From the NCBI GenBank assembly GCA_019634635.1, contig JAHCBB010000002.1, positions 124,001-188,000 of the forward strand: a DNA stretch of 64,000 nucleotides, given 5' to 3'. This DNA comes from Verrucomicrobiia bacterium. Lineage in GTDB: Bacteria > Verrucomicrobiota > Verrucomicrobiia > Limisphaerales > UBA9464. A program made the position numbers and the translations under genes. Shown in pieces: positions 15,122 through 26,747 of this stretch. How positions within the stretch are numbered: position 1 is the first letter of the stretch; each line of letters starts with the position of its first letter. The notes under the pieces were generated by a model, which had not been told where the DNA came from, did not search any database, and saw only the letters and a program-made list of their open reading frames with translations.

Positions 15122-17779
15122 ATGCCCGGGCTGCTGACATGGCTTGGGTTGTTTGCACGGCGCCTGACGTGGCGGCACTGCCGGCGCACGCCGGGATCCA
15201 CCGCGTTGCTCGCCGGGATTGTTGCCCTCGGTGTTGGGGCGTTCCTTGCAGTGCGGCTCGCCAATCGCGCAGCCGTCGCCAGTTTCCAGAATTTCACGGA
15301 GATCGTCGCCGCAGAATCCGATGCGATCCTCCAGGCACCGGCGGGACATCTGCCCGAAACGGTGCTCACCGAGCTCCGGGACGCCCTCGGGGCGGCCCCG
15401 GTTCGAATCCTGCCGGTGCTTGAATCCACGGCGAGCCCGCCGCGTATTCCCGGACAGGATGCCATCGGCTCCCGGATGACCTTCACGATGCTGGGGGTGG
15501 ATTGGATCGCCATCGGCAACTTCGTGACCCGGGGGCCACCGCCGTCCGGGTCTCCAAAACCGGACGGTGGCGCTGGGGCTTCGGAACGAGCCGTTTGGTC
15601 GGTGCTCCGGGATTCGCATTCCGTTCTGGTCAGTCCTGAGCTCGCACGGGCCCGCGGACTGCGGCTTGGTGACGAACTGCCGCTGATCATTCAGGAGCGC
15701 GTGATCCGGCTGCGGGTGGCCGGGATCCTTCCCGAGGTGGCCGGACGTCCGCGTCCACCGTCCCAACTGCTGGTGATGGACCTCCCGGCGCTCCAGAGGC
15801 ACGCGGATGCCTTGGGGCGGTTGAGCCGTGTCGAGTTCCTCGTGGACGAAGGTCCGGGCCGCGTTGAGCGGGTCCGGCAGTTGCGTGAGGTTTTGCAGGG
15901 TGTCGCGACCCTCCCGGACGGGTCGGTTCGATGGCGACTGACCACGCCGGCGGGACGGCGGGCGGGCGCGGAAACCATGACCAGGGCGTTTCGATTGAAT
16001 CTGACGATCCTGTCCTTATTGGCGCTGGTCGTCGGAATGTACCTGGTGTTTCAGGCTCTGGACGGTGCCGTGGTGCGTCGGCGGGAGGAGATTGCCATCC
16101 TTCGGTCGCTGGGGGTGCCACCGCGGGCGCTCCGGCAGGCGTGGCTCGCCGAGGCGGCGATGCTCGGTGTCGTCGGAGGCGGCATTGGGCTGCTGGTTGG
16201 ATGGCTGGGCGCCCAGGGCGCGGTGCGACTGGTCGCGCGCACGGTGAACGCGCTGTACCACAGCAGCCCGGCGGATGCGGCGGGTCTGCATGGCGGTGAG
16301 GCGGTTGCGGCGTTGATGATCTCCGTGCTGGCGTGCGTGCTGGCGGGATGGCTGCCGGCGCGGGCGGCGGCGGCGACCCCTCCGGCCCAATTGCTGGCGC
16401 GGGCCCATGGGTCTCCCGCCAAGGGACGGCGCGACGGTCTCCGAATCACAATCGCTGCCGGGTTGGCCGCGGCGGGCGGCCTGCTGTGTGTGCTGCCCCC
16501 GCTCCGGCTTGAAGGAGGTGGGCGCCTGTCACTGGCGGCTTATGCGGCCGCGCTGGCCTGGGTGCTGGCCGCCGGAATCCTTGGGGGTTGCCTGTTGCGT
16601 GTCCTGGCAAACCGCCTTGGATTCCTTGGTCCGCATGCGGTGACGTGGCGGCTGGCGCTGTCCCAGTTGCGGCACCCTTCAAGCCGGCACCGGCTTGCAG
16701 TCGCCGCGTTGGTGTGTGCTGTGGCAATGACGGCCGGCATGGCCATTCTGGTCAGCAGTTTTGACCACACCATGCGGGGGTGGATCACCCGGACCTTTCA
16801 GGCGGACCTGTACGTGTCCAGCGACGGCGCGCAGAGCGCCTCCACGGAGAACCGGATTTCGCCGGAGACATGGCGCTCGGTCGCTGCCCATCCCGCTGTG
16901 GCCCGGGCGCAGGTGATGCAGGCCGTCCGGGTCGAACTGGAGTCCGCGGACACGATGCTGGTGGGCTGCGACCTCGACTTTTTCCGCGATCACGCCCGGC
17001 CGGCCTGGGTCTCCGCCCCGGTCTCGGACGCCGTCTTCGATTCCGGGCTCAATGCAGGCCTCGTCCTGGTCAGCGAAGCCTTTGGGGAGCGATTCCGGAT
17101 CGGTGTTGGTGATTCCATCCCGTTGCCGACGCCGTCCGGGTTGCGTCCGGTCACGATCGCCGGCGTGTTTGCCGATTACGGGAACGAGCGGGGGTCCGTC
17201 CTGCTGGATCGGAGGCGCTTTGCGGAATGGTTTGGCGACGAGCTGGCCTCCAGCCTGATCCTGCTGCTTCATCCCGGTGCCGTGGCGTCGTCGGTGCGCT
17301 CCGAGTTGCTGGTGGCGCACCCCGGCCTGGCGGTGTTCACCCAGGAGCATTTGCGATCCGAGGCGCTGCGCATCTTCCGCCAGACCTTTTCCATCACGTA
17401 TGCGCTGGAATTGATCGGGGTGACCGTGGCGGTGGCCGGACTGGGCTTCACGCTGGTGAGTCTCTGGTGGGAGCGCCGTGAGGAATTGATGACGCTCCGC
17501 AGCCTGGGCCTGCGCCGCGGCGAATTGGCGGCAGCGGCCGCCTGGGAGGGCGTATTCATGGCGGGGGCGGGCGTCACCATGGGCCTGGCGGTGAGCCTGG
17601 CCCTGGGATGGCTGCTGATTCACCGGGTGAACCGGCAGACCTTTGGCTGGACACTGGAGACCCATTGGCCGTGGGCGTCGCTGGCGGGATTGGCCGGACT
17701 GGTCATCGCCGCTGCGTGGCTGACTGCCTGGGCCGCTGGCGCGCGTGGGGCGCGCCTCCCGGCGGAGCGTGAGGAATGA
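15122..17779 (+). CDS. FtsX-like ABC permease (AttF/AttG-type, fused)
   Basis: An 885-residue inner-membrane permease with two FtsX-like domains. The N-terminal helix (STALLAGIVALGVGAFLAVRL) is followed by a large periplasmic region and three helices around residues 290-430 (LTILSLLALVVGMYLVFQAL, AMLGVVGGGIGLLVGWLGA, AVAALMISVLACVLAGWLP). After further central helices a second periplasmic region follows, and a C-terminal trio ends with LAGLAGLVIAAAWLTAWAAG. FRLNLTILSLLALV and the R-R-E-E-I-A-I-L-R-S-L-G coupling segment (RREEIAILRSLGVPPRAL) are hallmarks of the family. The ATG at 15122 has GGAGG about 9 bases upstream and follows the ATPase stop by 4 bp. It should move a lipophilic compound or lipoprotein-like substrate together with the neighbours. 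Confidence 0.93.
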   Translation: MPGLLTWLGLFARRLTWRHCRRTPGSTALLAGIVALGVGAFLAVRLANRAAVASFQNFTEIVAAESDAILQAPAGHLPETVLTELRDALGAAPVRILPVLESTASPPRIPGQDAIGSRMTFTMLGVDWIAIGNFVTRGPPPSGSPKPDGGAGASERAVWSVLRDSHSVLVSPELARARGLRLGDELPLIIQERVIRLRVAGILPEVAGRPRPPSQLLVMDLPALQRHADALGRLSRVEFLVDEGPGRVERVRQLREVLQGVATLPDGSVRWRLTTPAGRRAGAETMTRAFRLNLTILSLLALVVGMYLVFQALDGAVVRRREEIAILRSLGVPPRALRQAWLAEAAMLGVVGGGIGLLVGWLGAQGAVRLVARTVNALYHSSPADAAGLHGGEAVAALMISVLACVLAGWLPARAAAATPPAQLLARAHGSPAKGRRDGLRITIAAGLAAAGGLLCVLPPLRLEGGGRLSLAAYAAALAWVLAAGILGGCLLRVLANRLGFLGPHAVTWRLALSQLRHPSSRHRLAVAALVCAVAMTAGMAILVSSFDHTMRGWITRTFQADLYVSSDGAQSASTENRISPETWRSVAAHPAVARAQVMQAVRVELESADTMLVGCDLDFFRDHARPAWVSAPVSDAVFDSGLNAGLVLVSEAFGERFRIGVGDSIPLPTPSGLRPVTIAGVFADYGNERGSVLLDRRRFAEWFGDELASSLILLLHPGAVASSVRSELLVAHPGLAVFTQEHLRSEALRIFRQTFSITYALELIGVTVAVAGLGFTLVSLWWERREELMTLRSLGLRRGELAAAAAWEGVFMAGAGVTMGLAVSLALGWLLIHRVNRQTFGWTLETHWPWASLAGLAGLVIAAAWLTAWAAGARGARLPAEREE

Positions 17780-17798
17780 CGGGAGCACCCGGAGCCTT

Positions 17799-18980
17799 AT
17801 GAGCCTCACAGTCACCGGAAAACCGCGATGGTCCCGTCCTCCGGGCGGGCTGTGGATGCTTGCGCTGACCGCGCTCCTTTCCGGATCGGGGATTGCGAGG
17901 GCCGCCGGGCCGTTGGACTTTGCCCTGCCGCAACCGGGGCGGGCCTTCAGCTTTCCGCGGGACCACGGCAGCCATCCGGAATTCGCCCTGGAATGGTGGT
18001 ACGTCACCGGGGAGCTCCAGGAGCCTGACGGCGTCCGCCATGGCTTTCAGGCCACCTTTTTCCGACGGGCCAACCCCCTGGGACCCGACGCCGGAGCCCC
18101 CGCGACCGCGAGCTTCGGCGACGCGCATCTGTATCTGGCCCACATGGCCTTCCTCGACGGCGCGTCGGGAACCTTTCTCCATGAGGAACGGCTCAACCGG
18201 GAGGGATGGGACGCCGGGGCTTCCGTCCAAACCCTGAACCTGCGTAACGGGAATTGGTTCCTGCGCATGGCTCCCGAGGGCGGAGAGGATCCGTCCCGCC
18301 CGGTGCTGGAGCTCCAGGGCGGCATTCGCGCGGACGTGGCGTTCCGCCTCACCCTGACCCCGCGCAAACCGTTGGTCGTTTTCGGAACCAACGGGGTGTC
18401 TCGGAAGGCGGCGGAGCCGTGGGCTGCGAGTCATTACCTGACGTTTCCGCGGCTTGCGGTCACGGGGACGCTGAAGCTTCAAGGCCGGGATCGAGTGGTC
18501 CACGGCGAAGCCTGGATGGATCATGAATACAGCTCGAGCCAGCTGGGAGCGGGTCAGGTCGGCTGGGACTGGGCCGGGATCCGCCTGAACGACGGACGCG
18601 AGGTCATGGCCTACCGGTTGCGCCGCGACGATGGAACCTCGGATCCGTTCTCGACGCTGGCCTGGGTGGATGCCGGCGGCGCGGTGCGCCACCTGGACGC
18701 CACCCAGTTTCGCTGGGTGACTGAGGGGCAATGGCGGAGTCCGGCGACGGGTGCGGTGTATCCCGCCCGTGTGCGCCTTGAAACGCGGGATCCGGAATCC
18801 GGGGCGCCGTTGGTGCTGCAGTTGGTGCCGGTCCGGGCGGCCCAGGAGTTGACCGGTGGCCTGGGTGGGATCGCGTATTGGGATGGGGCGTGCAGGGTCC
18901 TCGACGCGGCGGGCCGCGAACTGGGAAATGCGTTTCTGGAGATGACCGGATATGCCGCATCCCTGGCGGGCCGGCTATGA
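17799..18980 (+). CDS. AttH/CrtC-like lipocalin-fold protein
   Basis: A 393-residue protein of the AttH/carotenoid 1,2-hydratase-like group (COG5621, lipocalin-like double barrel). A secretion signal (GLWMLALTALLSGSGIARA) is followed by the family opening FSFPRDHGSHPEFALEWWYV, then VHGEAWMDHEYSSSQLGAGQ and VGWDWAGIRLNDGREVMAYR, both highly typical of AttH proteins. The gene is the third of the ATPase-permease-AttH set and starts 19 bp after the permease stop. In att-like systems the protein probably binds or modifies the hydrophobic cargo in the periplasm, but no activity has been settled for this family, and the carotenoid hydratase label of its relatives should not be transferred. Confidence 0.9.
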   Translation: MSLTVTGKPRWSRPPGGLWMLALTALLSGSGIARAAGPLDFALPQPGRAFSFPRDHGSHPEFALEWWYVTGELQEPDGVRHGFQATFFRRANPLGPDAGAPATASFGDAHLYLAHMAFLDGASGTFLHEERLNREGWDAGASVQTLNLRNGNWFLRMAPEGGEDPSRPVLELQGGIRADVAFRLTLTPRKPLVVFGTNGVSRKAAEPWAASHYLTFPRLAVTGTLKLQGRDRVVHGEAWMDHEYSSSQLGAGQVGWDWAGIRLNDGREVMAYRLRRDDGTSDPFSTLAWVDAGGAVRHLDATQFRWVTEGQWRSPATGAVYPARVRLETRDPESGAPLVLQLVPVRAAQELTGGLGGIAYWDGACRVLDAAGRELGNAFLEMTGYAASLAGRL

Positions 18981-19031
18981 GCTGACGACGCCCGTTGCCG
19001 CCCCGGTTCGCCCAGGTAGGGTTGCCGGACG

Positions 19032-21629
19032 GTGACGGACAACTCTGAACAGGCGGCGGTCGGTGACGCGGCGGCTCGCGGGCCCGAGTCCCGCCTGCCG
19101 GAGCTCCTCGCCCCTGCGGGCGACTGGGAGTGTGTGCGCGCCGCGGTCGAGAACGGTGCCGATGCGGTTTATTTCGGGCTCGACCGCTTCAACGCGCGCA
19201 TGCGGGCCCGGAATTTCACCGAGGCCGATCTGGCACCGCTGATGACCTTCCTGCACGGGCGGGGGGTTCGGGGCTATGTGACCTTCAACACGCTGGTGTT
19301 CACCGAAGAACTGCCGGCAGCGGCCGGATATCTTCGCAGCATCATCGCTGCGGGTGCGGATGCGGTCATCGTCCAGGATGTCGGGTTGTGCCGGCTGGTC
19401 CGGAGGCTTTCCCCGGACTTTCCGATCCACGGGAGCACGCAGATGACCGTGACCAGTGTTGCGGGTGTGGAATTTGCACGAGCGCTCGGCTGCAACCTCG
19501 TGGTGCTCGCCCGGGAAAATTCGCTGAAGGAGATTTCCGAGATCCGGTCGGGATTGCGGTCGGCCCATCCCGGATCGGCTCCGTTCCCGCTCGAAGTGTT
19601 CGTTCATGGCGCGCTGTGTGTCGCCTATTCGGGACAGTGCCTGACGAGTGAGGCGCTGGGCGGTCGCAGCGCGAACCGGGGTGAATGCGCCCAGGCCTGC
19701 CGGATGCCCTACGAGTTGATCGTGGACGGGCGCCGGATGGATTTGGGGGACCGTCACTACCTCCTGAGTCCCCAGGATCTTGCCGGCCTGGAAGTCCTGC
19801 CTGAATTGGTGGCCGCTGGTGTCGCCTCGCTGAAGATCGAAGGACGTCTGAAATCCCCGGAGTACGTCGCCGCGATCACTCGAATCTACCGGAAGGCCCT
19901 GGATGCCCTGGCGGCGGCGGGTCACGGAAGCGCCCCCAGCAACGGGGTCGGGGCCGGAGATCGCTACGGCATGGAGATGGCGTTTTCCCGCGGCCTGTAC
20001 ACCGGGTGGTTTCGCGGGATCAACAACCAGGAACTGGCGCACGGTCGTTTCGGCAAGAAGCGTGGCGTGCTCCTTGGCGAGGTGGTTCGTGTCGCCCCCA
20101 AGGGCGTGGTGGTGCGGCTCACCGGTCGCGTTCAGGCCGGCGATGGCGTGGTTTTCGATGCGGGCACGCCGTCCGACAACGAGGCCGGCGGCCGGGTTCA
20201 TGGCGTCCGGGAGCTGGCCCCCGGGGAATCCGGGTGCCCGCTGATGGAACTGCGATTCGGGCCGGGTGCGCCGGATCTCCACCGAGTCCAGCCCGGGAAT
20301 CGCCTTTGGAAGACGGACGATCCGGCGCTGAACCGCGAAGTGCGGCGCACGTTCGAGGGGGAGGCTCCCCGGTTTCGACGCCCGATATTCGCCGAGGTTC
20401 ACGGCGTCGCCGGCACCCCGCTGTCCCTCATTCTTCGTGATGAATTGGGCCACGTGGCCGAGGCGTCGTCGTCCCTGCCCCTGACCCCGGCAGTGCACCA
20501 ACCGTTGACCCAGGAGCGGCTGGAGGCGCAGCTCGGCCGCCTGGGAGGAACCCCCTTTCGGCTGGCAACGCTGAGAAGCCACCTGGATTCCGGACTGATC
20601 CTGCCCGTCAGCGAGTTGAACCGCGTGCGGCGGGACGCGGCACGGGCGCTGGAGGCGCAGCGTGCGACCCCGCCCCGGTGGTGTCTGGAGGTGGCCGATC
20701 CGGTGATTGCGGTCGAACCCGATGGTGTCGCGCGCGCGATCGGCCGCGTTGAGGTGCCGGAACTGGTGGTGCTGGTGCGCCGCATGGATCAACTGGAGGC
20801 GGCGTTGGATCATGGGATTCGGACGGTGTACTGCGATTTTGAGGATCCCAAGCGGTACCGGGAGGTGGTGCGTCAGGTGCGGGCATTGGAACGTGACGGG
20901 GTGCGTCCGGAGGTCTGGCTGGCGCCGCCCCGCATCACCAAGCCGGGTGAGGATTGGATTCTCGACCAGGTACGGTCGGCGGAGGCCGACGGCTTTCTGG
21001 TGCGCAATCCGGATCACCTCCGGTCCTTCGCCGGTCACCGGAGGCGCGGTGACTTTTCGCTCAACGTGGCGAACCCGCTCACCGCGGAGCATTTCATCCG
21101 AGGTCACGGTCTGGAACGCGTCACCGCGAGCTATGACCTCAATGTGGATCAACTGGAGTCGCTCGTGACCGCGGCGCCGCCGGCGTGGTTTGAGGTCACC
21201 CTGCACCAGCACATGCCCCTGTTTCACATGGAGCACTGTGTCTTTTGCGCGTTTCTTTCGAAGGGAACGGACTACACCAATTGCGGGCGTCCGTGTGACC
21301 GCCACGAGGTGCGGCTGCGCGACCGGGTCGGGCTGGAGCATCCGCTCAAAGCGGACGCCGGATGTCGGAACACCGTGTTCAACGCGCGGGCCCAGACGGG
21401 CGCGGAATCGGTGGAACGTCTGAGGACCCTCGGCGTGGGGACCTTCCGGATTGAATTCGTGAACGAAACCTCCGACGAGGTGGCGGCGATCCTCAGTCGC
21501 TACGGCTCGCTGTTGCGCCGGGAGATTTCGGGAGCCGCCCTGTGGCGGGATCTCCGTTTGGAAAACCGGCTGGGCGTGACCCGGGGCCAGATGGCTCCGG
21601 AGGCATCGAACCGTGCGGCGGCCCGTTGA
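19032..21629 (+). CDS. U32-family peptidase-like protein (RlhA/TrhP type), long form
   Basis: An 865-residue member of the U32 collagenase-like family. Although named peptidases, characterised relatives (RlhA, TrhP) hydroxylate rRNA or tRNA using an Fe-S centre and prephenate. The N-terminal core shows ELLAPAGDWECVRAAVENGA, DAVYFGLDRFNARMRARNF, IHGSTQMTVTSVAGVEF and the cysteine signature ANRGECAQACRMPYEL near residue 218. The middle fits the DUF3656 insertion of RlhA-type proteins. A second cysteine cluster in HCVFCAFLSKGTDYTNCGRP (near 735) is consistent with a metal or Fe-S site. The GTG at 19032 gives the expected N-terminus. It sits alone, 51 bp after the AttH gene and 181 bp before rpsL, next to translation genes. 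Confidence 0.9.
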   Translation: MTDNSEQAAVGDAAARGPESRLPELLAPAGDWECVRAAVENGADAVYFGLDRFNARMRARNFTEADLAPLMTFLHGRGVRGYVTFNTLVFTEELPAAAGYLRSIIAAGADAVIVQDVGLCRLVRRLSPDFPIHGSTQMTVTSVAGVEFARALGCNLVVLARENSLKEISEIRSGLRSAHPGSAPFPLEVFVHGALCVAYSGQCLTSEALGGRSANRGECAQACRMPYELIVDGRRMDLGDRHYLLSPQDLAGLEVLPELVAAGVASLKIEGRLKSPEYVAAITRIYRKALDALAAAGHGSAPSNGVGAGDRYGMEMAFSRGLYTGWFRGINNQELAHGRFGKKRGVLLGEVVRVAPKGVVVRLTGRVQAGDGVVFDAGTPSDNEAGGRVHGVRELAPGESGCPLMELRFGPGAPDLHRVQPGNRLWKTDDPALNREVRRTFEGEAPRFRRPIFAEVHGVAGTPLSLILRDELGHVAEASSSLPLTPAVHQPLTQERLEAQLGRLGGTPFRLATLRSHLDSGLILPVSELNRVRRDAARALEAQRATPPRWCLEVADPVIAVEPDGVARAIGRVEVPELVVLVRRMDQLEAALDHGIRTVYCDFEDPKRYREVVRQVRALERDGVRPEVWLAPPRITKPGEDWILDQVRSAEADGFLVRNPDHLRSFAGHRRRGDFSLNVANPLTAEHFIRGHGLERVTASYDLNVDQLESLVTAAPPAWFEVTLHQHMPLFHMEHCVFCAFLSKGTDYTNCGRPCDRHEVRLRDRVGLEHPLKADAGCRNTVFNARAQTGAESVERLRTLGVGTFRIEFVNETSDEVAAILSRYGSLLRREISGAALWRDLRLENRLGVTRGQMAPEASNRAAAR

Positions 21630-21728
21630 CTCCGGCCGATTGCCCAGGGCTTTCCCCACCATTCTCGGAGATTTTTCGGGTCGGACCGGGTGGCGGCGAT
21701 GGGCATCCGTATTTTTCCGAAAATCGTA

Positions 21729-21756
21729 TTGCAGTGAAGTGCCCGATTGGTAATCT
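21729..21756 (+). promoter_or_regulatory. Putative sigma-70 promoter of the ribosomal protein cluster
   Basis: TTGCAG (21729-21734) and TAATCT (21751-21756) with a 16-bp spacer lie in a locally AT-rich patch of the 181-bp gap before rpsL. The -10 hexamer is preceded by TGG, a partial extended -10. Transcription would start near 21763, leaving a leader of roughly 48 nt. No other plausible promoter was seen for this cluster. Confidence 0.5.
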
Positions 21757-21810
21757 CTGCGCTCCCGTTGCCGGCTCCGGCAGACACTTGCGAATCGTTT
21801 TTGGCCTCCA

Positions 21811-22203
21811 ATGCCCACCATTAACCAGTTGGTCCGTCAGGGCCGGGTGAAATTGAATTACAAGAGCAAGGCTCCTGCCTTGCACGGTTCGCCGTTTCGC
21901 CGGGGCGTCTGCCTGCAGGTGATGACCCGCACGCCCAAGAAGCCGAACTCGGCCATGCGCAAGGTGGCCAAGGTCCGCCTGACCAACGGGGTCGAGGTGA
22001 TCGCCTACATCCCGGACGAGGGACACAACCTCCAGGAGCACTCCATCGTTCTGGTCCGCGGCGGCCGCGTGAAGGACCTGCCCGGTGTCCGGTACCACAT
22101 TGTCCGGGGCACCCTCGATTGCGCCGGTGTCGAGAAACGCCGCGTCAGCCGCTCCAAGTATGGCGTGAAACGCCCCAAGGCCGCCAAGACCGCCGCCAAG
22201 TAA
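21811..22203 (+). CDS. rpsL: 30S ribosomal protein S12
   Basis: S12, a decoding-site protein of the small subunit, 130 residues. The family sequence is unmistakable: [12 protein letters not shown] at the start, the accuracy loop [17 protein letters not shown], and [17 protein letters not shown], which carries the second loop where streptomycin-resistance changes occur. Both loop lysines are the wild-type residue. Where most bacteria have PNSALRK this protein has PNSAMRK. The C-terminus has a basic, alanine-rich tail ([11 protein letters not shown]). It is the first gene of the str-like cluster and follows a plausible promoter. No Shine-Dalgarno sequence is seen before the ATG. Confidence 0.99.
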   Translation: MPTINQLVRQGRVKLNYKSKAPALHGSPFRRGVCLQVMTRTPKKPNSAMRKVAKVRLTNGVEVIAYIPDEGHNLQEHSIVLVRGGRVKDLPGVRYHIVRGTLDCAGVEKRRVSRSKYGVKRPKAAKTAAK

Positions 22204-22236
22204 TCTGCTGCCCCGCAACCTCCCCCCGTTCTTTGT

Positions 22237-22710
22237 ATGGCCCGTCGTCGTCAAGCCGAGAAACGCCCGACTTCCGTTGACCCCAAGTTCAACAGCGTGC
22301 TGGTCAGCCGCCTGATCAACGTGATCATGCGGAGTGGCAAGAAAAACACGGCGCGACGCATCGTCTACGACGCGCTCGACGCGCTCGCGGAGAAGAATCC
22401 CGGGGTCAACACGCTCGACATTCTTCAGCGGTCCGTTGACAACGCCAAGCCGCGGATTGAGACAAAGGCGCGGCGGGTCGGCGGCGCCACGTACCAGGTG
22501 CCGCTGGAAATCCCGGTGGACCGTCAGACGGCCCTGGCAATGCGCTGGATCGTGACCTACGCCGACTCCCGGAAGGGCATTCCGATGAAGGACGCCCTGG
22601 CGTCGGAGTTGATGGAGGCCTTCCAGGGGCAGGGCAGCGCGATCCGCAAGCGCGATGACGTCCACAAGATGGCCCAGGCCAACAAGGCATTCGCCCATTT
22701 CCGCTGGTAG
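22237..22710 (+). CDS. rpsG: 30S ribosomal protein S7
   Basis: S7, the primary 16S rRNA-binding protein that starts assembly of the small-subunit head, 157 residues. Diagnostic segments are DPKFNSVLVSRLINVIMRSG, KKNTARRIVYDALDAL, KPRIETKARRVGGATYQVP and the C-terminal KRDDVHKMAQANKAFAHFRW. It is the second gene of the cluster, 33 bp after rpsL. The ATG is preceded by the pyrimidine-rich GTTCTTTGT, the same nine bases found before rpsJ, instead of a Shine-Dalgarno site. An intrinsic terminator lies between this gene and fusA. Confidence 0.99.
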   Translation: MARRRQAEKRPTSVDPKFNSVLVSRLINVIMRSGKKNTARRIVYDALDALAEKNPGVNTLDILQRSVDNAKPRIETKARRVGGATYQVPLEIPVDRQTALAMRWIVTYADSRKGIPMKDALASELMEAFQGQGSAIRKRDDVHKMAQANKAFAHFRW

Positions 22711-22730
22711 CCGCCACCGAACCAACCGAC

Positions 22731-22759
22731 CGCCCCGCGGGCTGACCCGGGGCGTTTTT
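22731..22759 (+). terminator. Intrinsic terminator between rpsG and fusA
   Basis: CGCCCCG (22731-22737) pairs with CGGGGCG (22748-22754) and is followed by TTTTT (22755-22759). The loop itself contains CGGG and CCCG, which can extend the stem with a small bulge. It is placed 20 bp after the rpsG stop, so transcription may end or be reduced before fusA. Confidence 0.7.
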
Positions 22760-22791
22760 CATCCCCGGACCGCACGCCCCAGTACCCCTCG

Positions 22792-24978
<2,187 letters not shown>

Positions 24979-25011
24979 TTTTCGGTCCCATCAATTCAAC
25001 CTGTTCTTTGT

Positions 25012-25320
25012 ATGTCTGGACAACGCATCCGCATCCGCCTCAAGGCGTACGACCACCGGGTGATTGACGCCTCGGCGAGTGAAATCGTCGAAACCGTCAA
25101 GCGCTCCGGTGCCCGTGTGGCCGGTCCCATCCCGCTTCCGACCCACATTGAGCGGGTGACGCTCCACCGCTCGCCGCACGCGGACAAAAAGTCCATGGAG
25201 TCCTTCGAGCAGCGGACGCACAAGCGGTTGATTGACATCCTGGACCCCACTGCAAAGACCGTGGATGAGTTGAAGAAGCTCAACCTGCCGGCCGGGGTGG
25301 ACATTCAGATCAAAATCTAA
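25012..25320 (+). CDS. rpsJ: 30S ribosomal protein S10
   Basis: S10, a small-subunit protein of the 30S head that also partners NusB in antitermination; 102 residues. [40 protein letters not shown] and [20 protein letters not shown] are the conserved family blocks, and the C-terminus ends [12 protein letters not shown] as usual. It opens the S10 part of the cluster directly after fusA. The ATG is preceded by GTTCTTTGT, identical to the leader of rpsG and without a Shine-Dalgarno site. Confidence 0.99.
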   Translation: MSGQRIRIRLKAYDHRVIDASASEIVETVKRSGARVAGPIPLPTHIERVTLHRSPHADKKSMESFEQRTHKRLIDILDPTAKTVDELKKLNLPAGVDIQIKI

Positions 25321-25333
25321 CCCGAATCCCCCC

Positions 25334-26086
25334 ATGCCACTCGGACTCATTGGAAAGAAACTCGGGCACACCCGCGTGTACAACGTGGACGGGGTCGCCA
25401 CCCCGGTCACGGTGGTGCAGGTCGGGCCCAACCTGGTGCTTCAGGTGAAAAAGAAGGACGGCCGCGACGGGTACGCGGCGGTGCAACTCGGATTTGATGC
25501 GCAGAAGGAGTCCCGGCTTCCCAAGCCCCTCCTCGGGCACATCCGCAAACAGAATGGTGGTCCGGTGAAACGCATCCGCGAATTCCGGGATTTCTCCCGG
25601 GAGGTGAAGCCGGGAGACCTGCTCGGCGCCGACCTGTTCGAGGTCGGGCAGTTTGTGGACTGCATTGGCACCACGAAAGGGCGCGGATTTGAGGGCGTCG
25701 TGGGCCGCTGGGGTTTTGCAGGCGGCGATATGACCCACGGGGCGAAGGGCTGGCACCGCCGCTCGGGCGCGATCGGCTGCCGTCTCTTTCCGGGACACGT
25801 CAACAAGGGGCTCAAGATGCCCGGCCACATGGGCCAGGTCCGCCGGACAGCGCAGAACCTGGAGATTGTCCAGGTCCGCAAGGAGGACAATGTCCTGTTG
25901 ATCCGCGGCTCCTTCCCGGGCAGCGAGGGCGACTATTGCATCATCCGCGAGGCCAAGAAAATCCCCGTCGGTTCCCCGCGGCTGAAGGCGATCCACGAAC
26001 ATCGTGAAAAGGCGCGCGCCGCCGCCATCGCCGCCGCCCAGAAAAAGGCCGATGACAAAAAGGCGGCAGGCAAGAAGAAGAAGTAG
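25334..26086 (+). CDS. rplC: 50S ribosomal protein L3
   Basis: L3, an early-assembly protein near the peptidyl-transferase centre. The N-terminus GLIGKKLGHTRVYNVDG, the central GRGFEGVVGRWGFAGGDMTH and RRSGAIGCRLFPGHVNKGLK, and MGQVRRTAQNLEIVQV are typical. At 250 residues it is longer than the usual 205-215, owing to a charged, alanine- and lysine-rich tail after residue ~210 (KARAAAIAAAQKKADDKKAA). The gene starts 13 bp after rpsJ and ends 15 bp before rplD, so translation is probably coupled. Such basic tails occur on L3 of some phyla and may contact rRNA. Confidence 0.98.
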   Translation: MPLGLIGKKLGHTRVYNVDGVATPVTVVQVGPNLVLQVKKKDGRDGYAAVQLGFDAQKESRLPKPLLGHIRKQNGGPVKRIREFRDFSREVKPGDLLGADLFEVGQFVDCIGTTKGRGFEGVVGRWGFAGGDMTHGAKGWHRRSGAIGCRLFPGHVNKGLKMPGHMGQVRRTAQNLEIVQVRKEDNVLLIRGSFPGSEGDYCIIREAKKIPVGSPRLKAIHEHREKARAAAIAAAQKKADDKKAAGKKKK

Positions 26087-26101
26087 CCCGGAGTCCAATC
26101 C

Positions 26102-26737
26102 ATGAAACTCTCGATCCAAAACATTCAGGGAAATCCGTCCGGGGAGCTGGACGTGTCGTTCCCGGTCATCGAAGACGGCCGGGGCACCCAGGCGGTTCAC
26201 GACACCGTGGTCGCCCACCAGGCGGCCCAGCGCAGCGGCACCGCCTGCACCAAGACCATGGGTGAAGTGCGCGGCACCGGGAAGAAGCCGTGGCGCCAGA
26301 AGGGGACCGGACGTGCCCGCGCCGGCTCTTTTGCCTCGCCGCTCTGGCGGGGTGGTGGCGTCGTCTTCGGACCCAAACCCCGGGACTACGACAAGAAGGT
26401 GAATCGCAAGGTCCGCCAGTTGGCCCTGCGGAAGGCCCTGAGCGAGCGGCTCAAGGGCGGGGATGTCCTGATCCTGGACGATCTGAAACTGACCGCCCCG
26501 AAAACCCGCGAGTTTGTCGCCGTTCTTGGCACCCTCGGCCTGACCGGAACCACCTTGGTGATTGTGGCATCGCCGGATGCCCAGTTGGACCGCGCATCCC
26601 GCAACGTGCTCGGGGTTGAGGTGACGACCGGGGCCGTCATCAACACCTATGACGTGCTCCGCTTTGACAAGCTGGTGTTCACCCGCGCGGCCTTTGAGCA
26701 GCTCGAGGCCCGCATCAGCAAGAAGATCCAGCACTGA
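26102..26737 (+). CDS. rplD: 50S ribosomal protein L4
   Basis: L4 lines part of the peptide exit tunnel; in some bacteria it represses its own S10 operon. The 211-residue protein shows [20 protein letters not shown], the tunnel-loop hallmark, plus [20 protein letters not shown] and [19 protein letters not shown]. The C-terminal [20 protein letters not shown] is also conserved. It follows rplC by 15 bp and has GGAG ahead of the ATG, one of the few ribosomal genes here with a recognisable Shine-Dalgarno site. No L4-type leader hairpin was identified in front of rpsJ. Confidence 0.98.
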   Translation: MKLSIQNIQGNPSGELDVSFPVIEDGRGTQAVHDTVVAHQAAQRSGTACTKTMGEVRGTGKKPWRQKGTGRARAGSFASPLWRGGGVVFGPKPRDYDKKVNRKVRQLALRKALSERLKGGDVLILDDLKLTAPKTREFVAVLGTLGLTGTTLVIVASPDAQLDRASRNVLGVEVTTGAVINTYDVLRFDKLVFTRAAFEQLEARISKKIQH

Positions 26738-26747
26738 TCCCCCCGCC

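Noticed and set aside
15404-15419. GTTCGAATCC, like a tRNA T-loop
   Set aside because: It lies inside the FtsX-like permease coding sequence and no cloverleaf arms or anticodon stem surround it.
18975-21821. Uninterrupted 948-codon frame on the minus strand opposite the U32 gene
   Set aside because: It is the antisense of a clear U32 protein in a GC-rich gene; its translation is rich in Arg, His and Pro with no recognisable motif. Long antisense frames occur opposite most genes here (for example 7804-9672, 32970-34898, 36036-37517).
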